Positions 16,306-24,330 of a stretch of 64,000 nt of DNA are shown piece after piece. Source of the stretch: Schauerella fraxinea (GTDB lineage Bacteria > Pseudomonadota > Gammaproteobacteria > Burkholderiales > Burkholderiaceae_B); the NCBI GenBank assembly GCA_030849945.1, contig JAVDKK010000001.1:1736001-1800000 (forward strand), given 5' to 3'. The position numbers and the translations under genes are program-made. Under the pieces are notes generated by a model. That model had not been told where the DNA came from. It did no database searches and saw only the letters and a program-made list of their open reading frames with translations. Numbering within the stretch: the stretch's first letter is position 1; the number at the start of each line of letters is the position of its first letter.

Positions 16306-17226
16306 TTATTTGATGCCGATAAACGGCAGGGCAGAACCCGGCACTTGTGTGGCCGGCAGCTTACCGTCCCAACGCTCGACAGCGTTCAGGCTGACCAGGT
16401 TGGTGTTGGCAGCAAGTGCTTTGGCACGGGCTTCAATGGCCGAGGCTTCGGCCTCGCCACGCAAACGAATACCGTCGGCTTCGGCCGTGAAGCGTTCGCG
16501 TTGGGCGTCCGCATCGGCTTTGGCTTGCACCACGATGATCTCGGCATTGATGGTGGCGGTTTCCTTTTGCTGGCGCGTGGTTTCGATCTGCACCTGCGCA
16601 AGCATGCGCTGTTCGATCGACTGCTCATACGCCGTCGAAAAACCCACCTCTTCGATCTGCACGCCGACGATCATCACGGGCGTCTCGCCCATGGCGGCAC
16701 GCACGGCAGCGTTTACGTCCACGCCGAGCTTTTCGCGATTCTGAATCGCGCTTACGGCCGTGAACTTGCCGAACACGTTTTTCACCACATCGTAGGTTTT
16801 GCGTTCGAGCACGCGCACCTGCATGTTTTCGAGATTGCCGTATTCCGAGTACAGATCGTCCACGCGCTCGGGCGGCACGCGGTACGTGACCGACACGCGC
16901 AGCGTGGCCGGCTGCTGGTCGAAGCTGTAAGCCTCGAGTTTGGCGAAATTGAACGTGTGATCGCGCACCGAAATATGGCGCACTTCGTCAATGAACGGCA
17001 CCTTGAAATCCAGACCCGGCTCGGAGATGCGGGTGATTTTGCCGTTGCGCAGCACCACGCCGCGTTCGCCTTGGTCGACCTGGTACCAGGAGCCCAGCGC
17101 GCAGAAGATGATGACGGCGAAAATGACGGCGCCCATGCCGAGGTATTTGATCGACCCACCGTCGATCTTCGGCCCGCGACCGTTGGGGGAAATATCTGTG
17201 GGCTTCATAGCGCTTCCGATTTTCAT
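16306..17226 (-). CDS. SPFH/prohibitin-family membrane protein
   Basis: A membrane-anchored SPFH (stomatin/prohibitin) protein of 306 residues from 17226, or 300 from the ATG at 17208. A single N-terminal transmembrane helix (AVIFAVIIFCALGSWYQV, about residues 33-50) is followed by the SPFH domain (VDQGERGVVLRNGKITRISE, GLDFKVPFIDEVRHI, RVSVTYRVPPERVDDLY) and a helical Ala/Glu-rich stretch (RLRGEAEASAIEARAKALAA) that drives oligomerisation. The ATG at 17226 overlaps the TAA of the upstream micropeptide (TAATG), favouring coupled initiation there, though GGAAG also precedes 17208. Such proteins organise membrane microdomains or protease complexes. Confidence 0.88.
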   Translation of the reverse strand: MKIGSAMKPTDISPNGRGPKIDGGSIKYLGMGAVIFAVIIFCALGSWYQVDQGERGVVLRNGKITRISEPGLDFKVPFIDEVRHISVRDHTFNFAKLEAYSFDQQPATLRVSVTYRVPPERVDDLYSEYGNLENMQVRVLERKTYDVVKNVFGKFTAVSAIQNREKLGVDVNAAVRAAMGETPVMIVGVQIEEVGFSTAYEQSIEQRMLAQVQIETTRQQKETATINAEIIVVQAKADADAQRERFTAEADGIRLRGEAEASAIEARAKALAANTNLVSLNAVERWDGKLPATQVPGSALPFIGIK

Positions 17227-17315
17227 TATTTGTTTTTGCGATTGTGGGCACGAATGCCCTGGACAAGAAAATAGGCCACCACAGCGGCCCCAATGATGAT
17301 CAAGACGATGCGCAT
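17226..17315 (-). CDS. 29-residue single-pass membrane peptide
   Basis: A tiny gene encoding MRIVLIIIGAAVVAYFLVQG plus a basic tail (IRAHNRKNK). It is one transmembrane helix with a positive C-terminus, giving a predicted N-out/C-in topology. GGAG lies five bases before the ATG at 17315, and the TAA stop overlaps the ATG of the SPFH gene (TAATG), so the two are translationally coupled. I do not recognise a named family. Location suggests a small accessory subunit of the SPFH assembly. A longer in-frame reading from 17444 has no sensible N-terminus. Confidence 0.62.
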   Translation of the reverse strand: MRIVLIIIGAAVVAYFLVQGIRAHNRKNK

Positions 17316-17361
17316 AGCGGCTCCGCGTCGATGTAAACCGGCAAGGACCGGCGGGACGCGA

Positions 17362-17373
17362 TTATCCGGATAA
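17362..17373. promoter_or_regulatory. 12-bp palindrome in intergenic region
   Basis: TTATCCGGATAA is a perfect 12-bp palindrome about 47 bp upstream of the micropeptide/SPFH start, within a 287-bp stretch (17316-17602) where no other gene is seen apart from a G8 run near 17416. It could be an operator for the SPFH operon. The evidence is positional only. Confidence 0.3.
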
Positions 17374-17602
17374 CGGCACGGCTGTGCGTCGATGTTGCAT
17401 AACGTTGCGATTGGGGGGGGATGGCGATCGCATCTCCGGCGCATCGCCAGCGCATTGCCCGCGCATGTGCGCGCTGCAGCGACGCAATATGCACGCGAAT
17501 TTCCGGCTCGCCCGCCTACAATTGGTCGGGCAATGCGAGCGGTGTGTACGCACGTTTTACGATGCAGGTTGTCCGATCGCCTGCGTAAGAAAAGGGATAG
17601 CG

Positions 17603-18235
17603 ATGAACACGGTCATGCTGGTGGGTGCAACAGGGTTAGTGGGCGCGGAAGTGCTCAAGCGGCTGCTTGCCGACGCGCGAGTCGATCGCGTCGTGGCGCT
17701 GACCCGACGGCCGCTGCCTGCACACGCCAAACTCGTTAATCCCATCGTCGACTTCGAGGCGCTTGCTTCCGATGAGCCGTGGTGGAAGGTGGACAGCGTG
17801 ATCTGCACGTTGGGCACGACGATCAAAGCCGCCGGTTCGCAGGCTGCTTTTCGGCGCGTCGATCACGGCTATCCGCTTACCGTGGCCACGCTTGCGCATC
17901 GACATGGTGCCACGTGTTTTGCGCTCAATTCGTCGAGCGGTGCGGATCCGCATTCGCGGATTTTCTATTCCCGGATCAAGGGCGAGGTCGAGCGCGACAT
18001 CGAGCGGATCGGCTTTCGGTCGCTCACGATCGTGCGGCCCGGACTGATCGGTGGCGAACGCGCGGAGAAGCGAACTGGAGAGCACATCGCATCCGTGGTG
18101 CTCGGGGCGCTGGCGCCGGTTCTGCCGCGCCGGTTTCGCATCAATCCGGCATCGCATATCGCCGACGCGTTGGTGGCGGCAGCGCTAGCTAGCGCGCCGG
18201 GTAAGCATACTGTGTCGGCTGAGGCGCTGGCTTAG
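17603..18235 (+). CDS. TIP30/HTATIP2-like NAD(P)-binding oxidoreductase
   Basis: A 210-residue atypical SDR. The N-terminal Rossmann motif is GATGLVGAEVLKRLL (residues 8-22); LTRRPLP, ICTLGTTIKAAGSQAAFRRV and the catalytic-type FYSRIKGEVER (Y-x3-K) follow, as in HTATIP2-like and YbjT-like proteins. AAAGGGAT lies before the ATG. It is a monocistronic gene between the SPFH unit (divergent) and an IclR gene (convergent, 95 bp away). It is probably an NAD(P)H-dependent reductase of unknown substrate. Confidence 0.85.
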   Translation: MNTVMLVGATGLVGAEVLKRLLADARVDRVVALTRRPLPAHAKLVNPIVDFEALASDEPWWKVDSVICTLGTTIKAAGSQAAFRRVDHGYPLTVATLAHRHGATCFALNSSSGADPHSRIFYSRIKGEVERDIERIGFRSLTIVRPGLIGGERAEKRTGEHIASVVLGALAPVLPRRFRINPASHIADALVAAALASAPGKHTVSAEALA

Positions 18236-18275
18236 TGGCTCGCGGTAAAGCGCAGCCGAACGCGTAGTCAAGAAC

Positions 18276-18295
18276 TGACGGTCGAGCGGCCGTCA
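18276..18295. terminator. Stem-loop between convergent genes
   Basis: TGACGG and CCGTCA form a 6-bp stem around an 8-nt loop, in the 95-bp gap between the TIP30-like gene and the convergent IclR gene. It is followed by CGACTTCTCTT on the + strand. It could serve as a bidirectional terminator. Confidence 0.4.
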
Positions 18296-18330
18296 CGACT
18301 TCTCTTGCGAGCGGTCGATATGCGATCGGG

Positions 18331-19143
18331 TTAATGGCCGCTGCGTGTGGCGCCCGTATTTTCCATGATTGCATTTATGCACCGCAGAAATGCGGGGGCG
18401 ACTTCACGCGCTAGAACGGCGGGGCCTAGTTTGAATGCCGGTCCCCCGCAATTGACCGTGTAGACATCACCCCCTGGCATGATCATGGGTGCGGCGATCG
18501 CATTGACATCTGCGTGCCATTCGCCCAGTGACGACACGTAGCCGACTTCCTTATATTCGGCCAGCGCATCCTTGATACGTTTCGCGAGCGAAGGCCACTG
18601 CTGTGCCTGCTGAATTCGCAGCATCTGCATAAGCGGCTCCCTTTCTTCATCCGTCAAGGCTGCGAGATAAGCGCGGCCTGATGCAGATGCGGCAAGTGAA
18701 AGTCGATCACCTACTCCGATTCTCATCACCAGGGCGGCCGACACGGGACGGACGGTCTCAAGGAGCACCATTTCGAGCCGATCGCGCGTGCCAAGGTGTA
18801 CAGAAATACCGGAGTCTTCAGCAAACGCGGACATGTGCTTGCGTGCTTGCGCACGGATATCCAGTTGACTCAGATACGAATGGCTTAACGCCATCACCCC
18901 GGGGCCCAGGTTATATCGCTCAGACCCATCGATGCGTTTGAGCAGTCCCGCTGTGACGAGGGTACCGATAAGGCGCAAAGCCGTGGGCTTCGGAATGGCG
19001 GTGCCCTCTGAAATTTCCTTCAGATTCAGGGATGCCTGGCTTGTTGCGACGAATCGCAGCACGGCTAATCCACGGGCCAAGGCAGTTACCTCGCCCTCAG
19101 CAGGTTCAAACGGCGCAGCGTCTGTCATCACTTGATGTCTCAA
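18331..19143 (-). CDS. IclR-family transcriptional regulator
   Basis: A 270-residue regulator. The N-terminal winged HTH reads ALARGLAVLRFVATSQASLN, LKEISEGTAIPKPTALRLI and GTLVTAGLLKRIDGSERYNL, followed by the IclR effector domain (DIRAQARKHMSAFAEDSGIS, and a C-terminal NCGGPAFKLGPAVL). Starts at 19143 and 19128 are both feasible. It is divergent from the TfdA-type dioxygenase and Bug receptor across 112 bp, so it most likely controls them in response to an aromatic or sulfonated substrate or intermediate. Confidence 0.9.
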   Translation of the reverse strand: MRHQVMTDAAPFEPAEGEVTALARGLAVLRFVATSQASLNLKEISEGTAIPKPTALRLIGTLVTAGLLKRIDGSERYNLGPGVMALSHSYLSQLDIRAQARKHMSAFAEDSGISVHLGTRDRLEMVLLETVRPVSAALVMRIGVGDRLSLAASASGRAYLAALTDEEREPLMQMLRIQQAQQWPSLAKRIKDALAEYKEVGYVSSLGEWHADVNAIAAPMIMPGGDVYTVNCGGPAFKLGPAVLAREVAPAFLRCINAIMENTGATRSGH

Positions 19144-19198
19144 ACCAAAAACCGGATTGTAGGTTCAAAAAGTCGAATTTCCCAGCTTGTAAAAGTGC

Positions 19199-19226
19199 TT
19201 GCTTAGGGTCTATTTGAGAATAAAAT
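19199..19226 (+). promoter_or_regulatory. Sigma70-like promoter of the dioxygenase-Bug operon
   Basis: TTGCTT (19199-19204), a 16-bp spacer and TAAAAT (19221-19226) lie 30 bp before the dioxygenase ATG in a conspicuously AT-rich stretch. AGGAGG follows 6 bp before the start codon. The boxes match four or five of six consensus positions. Confidence 0.5.
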
Positions 19227-19255
19227 AAAACATGATTCCATAAAAGGAGGAAATC

Positions 19256-20119
19256 ATGGCCATAGACGTTCATCCAATAGGACGCGAGTTTGTTGCTGAA
19301 GTGCGTGACATGGACCTCTCAGTCCCGCTTGACGCGCATAGCGTGAAGGCGATCGACGAGGCGATGGATCGCTTCGCCGTGCTTGTCTTCCGAAGGCAGA
19401 ATCTTGAGCCGGCGCTGCAACTGCGATTTGCCGAAAACTTTGGAATTCTGGACTTGGGTTTCAAAAAAACGTCAAAGTCGGTTGATCGTTTGGGTCATGC
19501 CGAGGTGCTGGACATTTCAAACGTGGATGAGACTGGCCAAGTTGCTGATCGCAGTCACCGCAAAATCGTCGGGAATCTCGCGAATCAACTTTGGCACAGC
19601 GATAGCTCATTTCAAGACCCGCCCGCGCGGTATTCGATGTTGCACGCGGTCGTGTTGCCAACAATCGGCGGCGAGACGGAATTTGCTGATATGCGAGGCG
19701 CCTATGACGCCCTGACCGACGAACGCAAGCGCCAGATCGATGGGCTCCACGCACAACACTTCGCTTTGCATTCCCGATTTCTGCTCGGTGACACCGATTA
19801 CACACAGGAACAGCGAGACGCGCTACCGGCAGTTTCCTGGCCGATCGTGCGCAGACACCCCGGCAGCGGACGATCGCTGCTTTTTATTGGATCTCATGCT
19901 AGCCATGTCCCAGAACTTTCTTTAGCGGAGGGGCGACTTCTCCTGATGGATCTTCTGGAGCATGCAACGCAGTCCGAGTTTGTTTATCGCCATACATGGC
20001 AACCCGGCGACCTTGTGATGTGGGACAACCGGAGCACCCTCCATCGCGGTCGTCCGTTCGATCTATCTGTGAGGCGAGAGCTACGCCGGACAACGACGCT
20101 GGAAACGAACGCCGTCTAA
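19256..20119 (+). CDS. TauD/TfdA-family alpha-ketoglutarate-dependent dioxygenase
   Basis: Non-haem iron dioxygenase of 287 residues that would couple 2-oxoglutarate decarboxylation to hydroxylation of a substrate, often releasing sulfite or a phenol. The iron ligands are visible: His114 and Asp116 (LWHSDSSF) and His263 (NRSTLHRGRPFDL), with the 2-oxoglutarate-binding arginines at about 274-278 (RRELRRTT). The layout GNLANQLWHSDSSF and VLPTIGGETEFADM is closer to TfdA (2,4-D dioxygenase) than to TauD. A perfect AGGAGG precedes the ATG. It is co-directional with a Bug receptor 55 bp downstream. GC content is visibly below that of flanking genes, suggesting acquisition by transfer. Substrate unproven. 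Confidence 0.9.
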   Translation: MAIDVHPIGREFVAEVRDMDLSVPLDAHSVKAIDEAMDRFAVLVFRRQNLEPALQLRFAENFGILDLGFKKTSKSVDRLGHAEVLDISNVDETGQVADRSHRKIVGNLANQLWHSDSSFQDPPARYSMLHAVVLPTIGGETEFADMRGAYDALTDERKRQIDGLHAQHFALHSRFLLGDTDYTQEQRDALPAVSWPIVRRHPGSGRSLLFIGSHASHVPELSLAEGRLLLMDLLEHATQSEFVYRHTWQPGDLVMWDNRSTLHRGRPFDLSVRRELRRTTTLETNAV

Positions 20120-20174
20120 GCACGTGCAACCCAATAAAAATACCTGCGTGCATGACGCGTGAGGAGACATTGAG

Positions 20175-21143
20175 ATGAAAAACAAGATGATTGCGGCTGT
20201 GCTGACAGTCGTTGCTTTAGCCGGCCCCGCATCGGCATGGTGTGCACCATCCTTCCCCGAGGGCCCTGTGCGATTGATCGTGCCATTTCCGCCGGGCGGC
20301 CCCACTGACGCCGTGGCCAGAATGCTCGCTGAAGGCTTGCAGGCGCTATGGACGCAACCGGTCATTGTCGAAAACAAACCGGGCGCTGGGACGATCATCG
20401 GTATCGACCAGGTGGCGAAGGCCGCTCCCGACGGTCGCACGATCGGACTGGTCATCACAGGCTTTGCAATCAATCCGTCGATCCGGCGGTCGATGCCTTA
20501 TGACACGCTGCGCGATCTGCAGGGCATTACGCAGATTGCAGAGTCAAAGCTTGCGCTCGTTGCTTCTGCCGATGCGCCTTTCAATTCTGTTGCCGAGCTC
20601 ATCGAACTCGCGAAGAAACAACCTGGAAAATTGACCTATGCCTCGCCAGGGGCTGGTACGTCGACTCACCTTGCAGGCGAACTTTTTAAAAGCGCTGCTG
20701 GAATCGATATCGTTCATGTGCCCTACAAAGGAAGCGCTCCTGCGCAGACGGATCTCATCGGCGGACAAGTCGACATCATGTTCGACGTGTTGCAATCGGC
20801 GTTGCCGATGGTGAAATCTGGGCGGCTCAAGGTGATCGCATTGGCGTCGGCCGAACGGGATTCGTCGTTCCCAAATGTGCCCACGGTGAGTGAAACGGTA
20901 GATGGTTATGTCGTTGGAAGCATGTTCGGATTGGTCACCGCTGCGGCAGTACCGCAGGAATCTGTGGATGCAATCGCAAGCGCCACGGAAAAAGTGATGC
21001 GATCGCCGAAGGTGACAGCGATGCTCGGTGAACTCGGCATGAAAATCGTGGCTTCCCCTGCCGTCGTATTCAATGCCTATTTGCGAGAAGAAGTACAAAA
21101 ATGGCAGCAGGTGGTGCAAGCCAACGGAATCAGTATCGATTAG
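20175..21143 (+). CDS. Bug-family tripartite tricarboxylate transporter receptor (TctC-like)
   Basis: Periplasmic receptor of 322 residues with a signal peptide (MKNKMIAAVLTVVALAGPAS, cleaved near ASAWC) and Bug hallmarks: VPFPPGGPTDAVARM, VENKPGAGTIIGID, YASPGAGTSTHLAGE and VPYKGSAPAQTDLIGGQVD. GAGGAGA precedes the ATG. It follows the TfdA-like dioxygenase in the same direction and presumably captures that enzyme's substrate. No TctAB partner is present. Its somewhat AT-richer codons match the dioxygenase, so the two probably travelled together. Confidence 0.93.
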   Translation: MKNKMIAAVLTVVALAGPASAWCAPSFPEGPVRLIVPFPPGGPTDAVARMLAEGLQALWTQPVIVENKPGAGTIIGIDQVAKAAPDGRTIGLVITGFAINPSIRRSMPYDTLRDLQGITQIAESKLALVASADAPFNSVAELIELAKKQPGKLTYASPGAGTSTHLAGELFKSAAGIDIVHVPYKGSAPAQTDLIGGQVDIMFDVLQSALPMVKSGRLKVIALASAERDSSFPNVPTVSETVDGYVVGSMFGLVTAAAVPQESVDAIASATEKVMRSPKVTAMLGELGMKIVASPAVVFNAYLREEVQKWQQVVQANGISID

Positions 21144-21374
21144 TGCCGCGCGGGCTCGGCATGCACAAACCGTAGTGCGTAACGAGCAATACATACTTTG
21201 GTTTGTAAAACGCTTATACAAGCCAGAAGCTGTTTTTCAGGGCTTGGTCGTGGCTCAAGCGAAAGGGTCGATGGTTCCCCGAATGCGGCTGCTCCCGGCT
21301 TTTGGAGAATCTCTGAAAGGGCCTATCGACGTTCGACCTCTTGGGCTGATGATCAAATGTGGGGACCTGATTGC

Positions 21375-21815
21375 TCAGCGATAGTGCGCAATCAAGCGCC
21401 GAAGCGTTTCTTTCAGTGCCTTCGATTCGCCCGGCATCAGGTCTTCCATCACCTGGTCCTCGTGTTTTTTGGCTTTCTTGATCAGCGACGCGATCAATTT
21501 TTTGCCGGGGTCTGTGATGCGCACGAGCGTCACACGGCCATCGGTGGCGTGCGCCACCCGCTGTACATGCCCCAACACTTCCAGCCGGTCGAGCAGACGT
21601 GTGACGGTGGGCTGTTTGGTGGTCGCCATGTCGGCCAGGCTCCCGATACTGATCTCACCTGCGCCGTACAGGGTGGCCAATACGCGCCATTCGGTGACGG
21701 AAACGCCGTTTTTGCGAACCGTCTTGTGAAACTCATCCGATATCAAGTGACTGGCCTGCGCGAGCAGGGCCGGGAGATAGTCGTCGATGAACGGGTGATT
21801 GTCGTGGTCTGACAT
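21375..21815 (-). CDS. MarR-family transcriptional regulator
   Basis: A 146-residue winged-helix regulator. The DNA-binding region is visible (GVSVTEWRVLATLYGAGEIS, SLADMATTKQPTVTRLLDRL, then the wing HATDGRVTLVRITDPGKKL). Length and layout are typical of MarR proteins, dimeric repressors released by phenolic ligands. It is divergent from iorAB, with 187 bp between starts that contain two striking inverted repeats (21824-21858, 21926-21949). It is therefore the probable local repressor of iorAB and itself. The 231-bp stretch between it and the Bug receptor (21144-21374) shows no gene. Confidence 0.92.
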   Translation of the reverse strand: MSDHDNHPFIDDYLPALLAQASHLISDEFHKTVRKNGVSVTEWRVLATLYGAGEISIGSLADMATTKQPTVTRLLDRLEVLGHVQRVAHATDGRVTLVRITDPGKKLIASLIKKAKKHEDQVMEDLMPGESKALKETLRRLIAHYR

Positions 21816-21823
21816 AAATGGGG

Positions 21824-21858
21824 TGACACGCTCGCGGGAAAACGCGAGCAGTGTGTCA
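21824..21858. promoter_or_regulatory. Large inverted repeat at the marR start (operator or leader hairpin)
   Basis: TGACAC-GCTCGCG, a 6-nt loop, then CGCGAGC-AGT-GTGTCA: a 13-bp two-part inverted repeat with one 3-nt bulge. It begins 9 bp upstream of the marR ATG and would be transcribed in the marR leader. It may act as an operator or as an RNA stem-loop. Confidence 0.55.
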
Positions 21859-21925
21859 CAAACGCGACGCCAGAGCGAGCCACGTGGAGACGGCCCCCCC
21901 CCTTTGCGGGAAAACCATGATTTTG

Positions 21926-21949
21926 AATATATTGGTTTGAAAATATATT
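21926..21949. promoter_or_regulatory. AT-rich repeat, likely MarR operator/promoter of iorAB
   Basis: AATATATT-GGTTTGAA-AATATATT: two copies of a self-complementary octamer 16 bp apart, an AT island in very GC-rich DNA 54-77 bp before the iorA ATG. MarR proteins bind short AT-rich palindromes, so this is the best operator candidate in the interval. Confidence 0.5.
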
Positions 21950-22002
21950 ACTTCGGATGGAATTCTTCCGCGGCACCCTTCTTTCCCCACCAGAGGCGAC
22001 AC

Positions 22003-24330
22003 ATGGCTGAGCGTTCATTCGTTGAAGAGGTCAAGAAGTTGCGGCTTGGCGCGGGCGAGGTGTTCAGCGGCGAAGGCATTTTGGCCGTGACCAAAGCGCT
22101 GCTGGAGTCGGGTGTGGCCTACGTGGCGGGCTACCAGGGCGCACCGATTTCGCATCTGATGGATGTGCTGGCCGATGCGCAGGACATCCTGCAGGAGCAC
22201 GGGATCCGCTTCGAGAACAGCGCCAGCGAAGCGACCGCGGCGGCTACTTTGGCGGCATCCGTGAACTATCCGTTGCGCGGTGCCGTCACGTTCAAGGCCA
22301 CGGTAGGCACCAATGTGGCTTCGGATGCGTTGGCCAACCTGGCGTCCGGGGGCGTGACCGGCGGTGCGCTGATCATCGTGGGTGAAGACTACGGCGAAGG
22401 GTCGTCGATCATGCAGGAGCGCAGCCATGCGTTTGCGATGAAGTCGCAAATGTGGCTGCTCGATCCGCGACCCAACCTGCCCTGTATCGTGCAGTCGGTG
22501 AAGGACGGCTTTGACCTGTCTGAAGCGACCAATACGCCGGTGATGCTGCAGTTGCGGATTCGCGCTTGCCATGTGCATGGGCAGTTCGTGGCGTCGGATA
22601 ACCGCCGGCCCACGTTCACCATCAAGGATGCGATGGAAACGCCGCATCGCGATGTGAGCCGCATTGTGTTGCCGCCGGCAAGCTTTCTGCATGAGCAAGA
22701 GAAGATAAAGGACCGCTGGCCGGCAGCCATCAAGTTTATCGAGCAGCGCCAGCTCAATGAGTTCTTTTCCGACGGCGCCGACGACATCGGTTTGATCGTG
22801 CAAGGCGGGGGCTACAACACGGCCATCCGGGCGCTCGATCATTTGGGGCTGTCGGACGTGTATGGTGAATCGGCGATACCGCTTTACGTGATGAACGTGG
22901 CGTACCCCTTGATCGATTCCGAGCTGCTGCGCTTTTGTGAGGGCAAGCGCGCGGTGCTGGTGCTGGAAGAAGGGCAGCCAAATTTCGTCGAGCAGAACAT
23001 CGCGTCGATCTTGCGCCGCGCGGGTCAAACTGCGGCCTTGCACGGGAAGGACATGCTGCCGATGGCCGGTGAGTACACCGCGGCCACAATGCTCAAGGGG
23101 ATTCGTCTTTTCCTCGAGCACTACGGCCGCATCGAGCCGGTGCCGGTCGAGCCCGTGGCGCGGCGAGTGATTCCGCTCGTGGCGCAGGAAGTGCGCCGGA
23201 CGGCGGTGCCCGTGGAAGCGTCGGGCAATGCGAGTGCAGGGGCATTCGGGCACGGCAATGCAGGTGGGAATGCCCATGCCAGGGTCGACGCGCCGGAAGG
23301 CGCCGGGCAAACGCCGTTGACGCCCGCTGACGTGGCGATGGCCGAAGAAGAAACACCGGCGCCCGTGCTGGCGCTGGAAGATACCGTCCATGCCCGCCCG
23401 CCGGGTTTTTGCACGGGATGCCCGGAACGGCCGATCTTTACCGCCATGAAGCTGGTTGAGCGCGAGCTGGGGCCGCACCACGTGTCTGCCGATATCGGTT
23501 GCCATCTGTTTTCGATTTTGCCGCCGTTCAATCTGGGCAATACCACGATGGGATATGGGCTCGGCGCGGCCGGCGCAGCAGCGTTGAATGTGCCGGCCGG
23601 CAAGCGGGCGATTTCGGTGATGGGCGACGGCGGCTTCTGGCACAACGGGCTCACGAGTGGCATCGCCAACGCGGTGTTCAACCGCAGCGACAACCTCACC
23701 ATCGTTGTCGACAACAGCTATACATCGGCTACGGGCGGACAGGACATCCTGTCGTCCAAGGCCTTGAATCCCACGCGCAGTACCGGTCACCTGATCGAGA
23801 AGGCGGCGCGCGGTGTGGGCGTGGAGTGGGTCAAAACCATCCGGCGCACGTATGACTTGAAGGCGATGACGGACACATTGCGCGAGGCGCTCACGACCAC
23901 CGTCAAAGGGCCCAAAGTGCTGGTGGCGCAAAGCGAATGCATGCTCAATATGCAACGGCGCGAGAAACCCAAGGTACGTCAGGCGATTGCCGCGGGCGAG
24001 CGCGTGGTGCGCGAGCGCTTTGGCGTGGATGCCGATACCTGTACCGGCGATCACTCGTGCATTCGCCTTTCGGGTTGCCCGTCGTTATCGATCAAACCCA
24101 ATCCGGATCCGCTGCGCACCGATCCGGTGGCTACCGTAATGGACAGCTGTGTGGGTTGCGGACTGTGCGGCGAGGTATCGCACGCTGCGGTCTTGTGCCC
24201 GTCGTTTTATCGCGCGCAGATCGTGAGTAATCCCACGCGTTGGGATCGCGCCCGGCAGCGGTTGCGCGGCGCCGTGATCGGCTGGTTGCAACGGCGCGCC
24301 GAAGCACGCCGCGCGCAGTGGGTGCTGTGA
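22003..24330 (+). CDS. iorA: Indolepyruvate ferredoxin oxidoreductase, alpha subunit (IorA-like)
   Basis: A 775-residue thiamine-diphosphate enzyme that oxidatively decarboxylates aryl 2-oxoacids such as indolepyruvate to acyl-CoA. Order: an N-terminal pyrimidine-binding domain (GEGILAVTKALLESGVAYVA, FENSASEATAAATLAA), a low-complexity Gly/Ala linker at about 405-440, the ThDP pyrophosphate domain (FCTGCPERPIF, GDGGFWHNGLTSG, VVDNSYTSATGGQ) and a C-terminal iron-sulfur domain (CTGDHSCIRLSGC, DSCVGCGLCGEVSHAAVLC). The start at 22003 (MAERSFVEEV) follows AGAGGCGA. Its stop overlaps the iorB start (TGATG). The chain is longer than typical archaeal IorA. Control by the divergent MarR is likely. 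Confidence 0.9.
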   Translation: MAERSFVEEVKKLRLGAGEVFSGEGILAVTKALLESGVAYVAGYQGAPISHLMDVLADAQDILQEHGIRFENSASEATAAATLAASVNYPLRGAVTFKATVGTNVASDALANLASGGVTGGALIIVGEDYGEGSSIMQERSHAFAMKSQMWLLDPRPNLPCIVQSVKDGFDLSEATNTPVMLQLRIRACHVHGQFVASDNRRPTFTIKDAMETPHRDVSRIVLPPASFLHEQEKIKDRWPAAIKFIEQRQLNEFFSDGADDIGLIVQGGGYNTAIRALDHLGLSDVYGESAIPLYVMNVAYPLIDSELLRFCEGKRAVLVLEEGQPNFVEQNIASILRRAGQTAALHGKDMLPMAGEYTAATMLKGIRLFLEHYGRIEPVPVEPVARRVIPLVAQEVRRTAVPVEASGNASAGAFGHGNAGGNAHARVDAPEGAGQTPLTPADVAMAEEETPAPVLALEDTVHARPPGFCTGCPERPIFTAMKLVERELGPHHVSADIGCHLFSILPPFNLGNTTMGYGLGAAGAAALNVPAGKRAISVMGDGGFWHNGLTSGIANAVFNRSDNLTIVVDNSYTSATGGQDILSSKALNPTRSTGHLIEKAARGVGVEWVKTIRRTYDLKAMTDTLREALTTTVKGPKVLVAQSECMLNMQRREKPKVRQAIAAGERVVRERFGVDADTCTGDHSCIRLSGCPSLSIKPNPDPLRTDPVATVMDSCVGCGLCGEVSHAAVLCPSFYRAQIVSNPTRWDRARQRLRGAVIGWLQRRAEARRAQWVL

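Noticed and set aside
22015..24054. 679-codon open frame on the - strand
   Set aside because: Antisense to iorA, whose ThDP and Fe-S motifs are unmistakable. The frame is His/Arg-rich with no recognisable domain.
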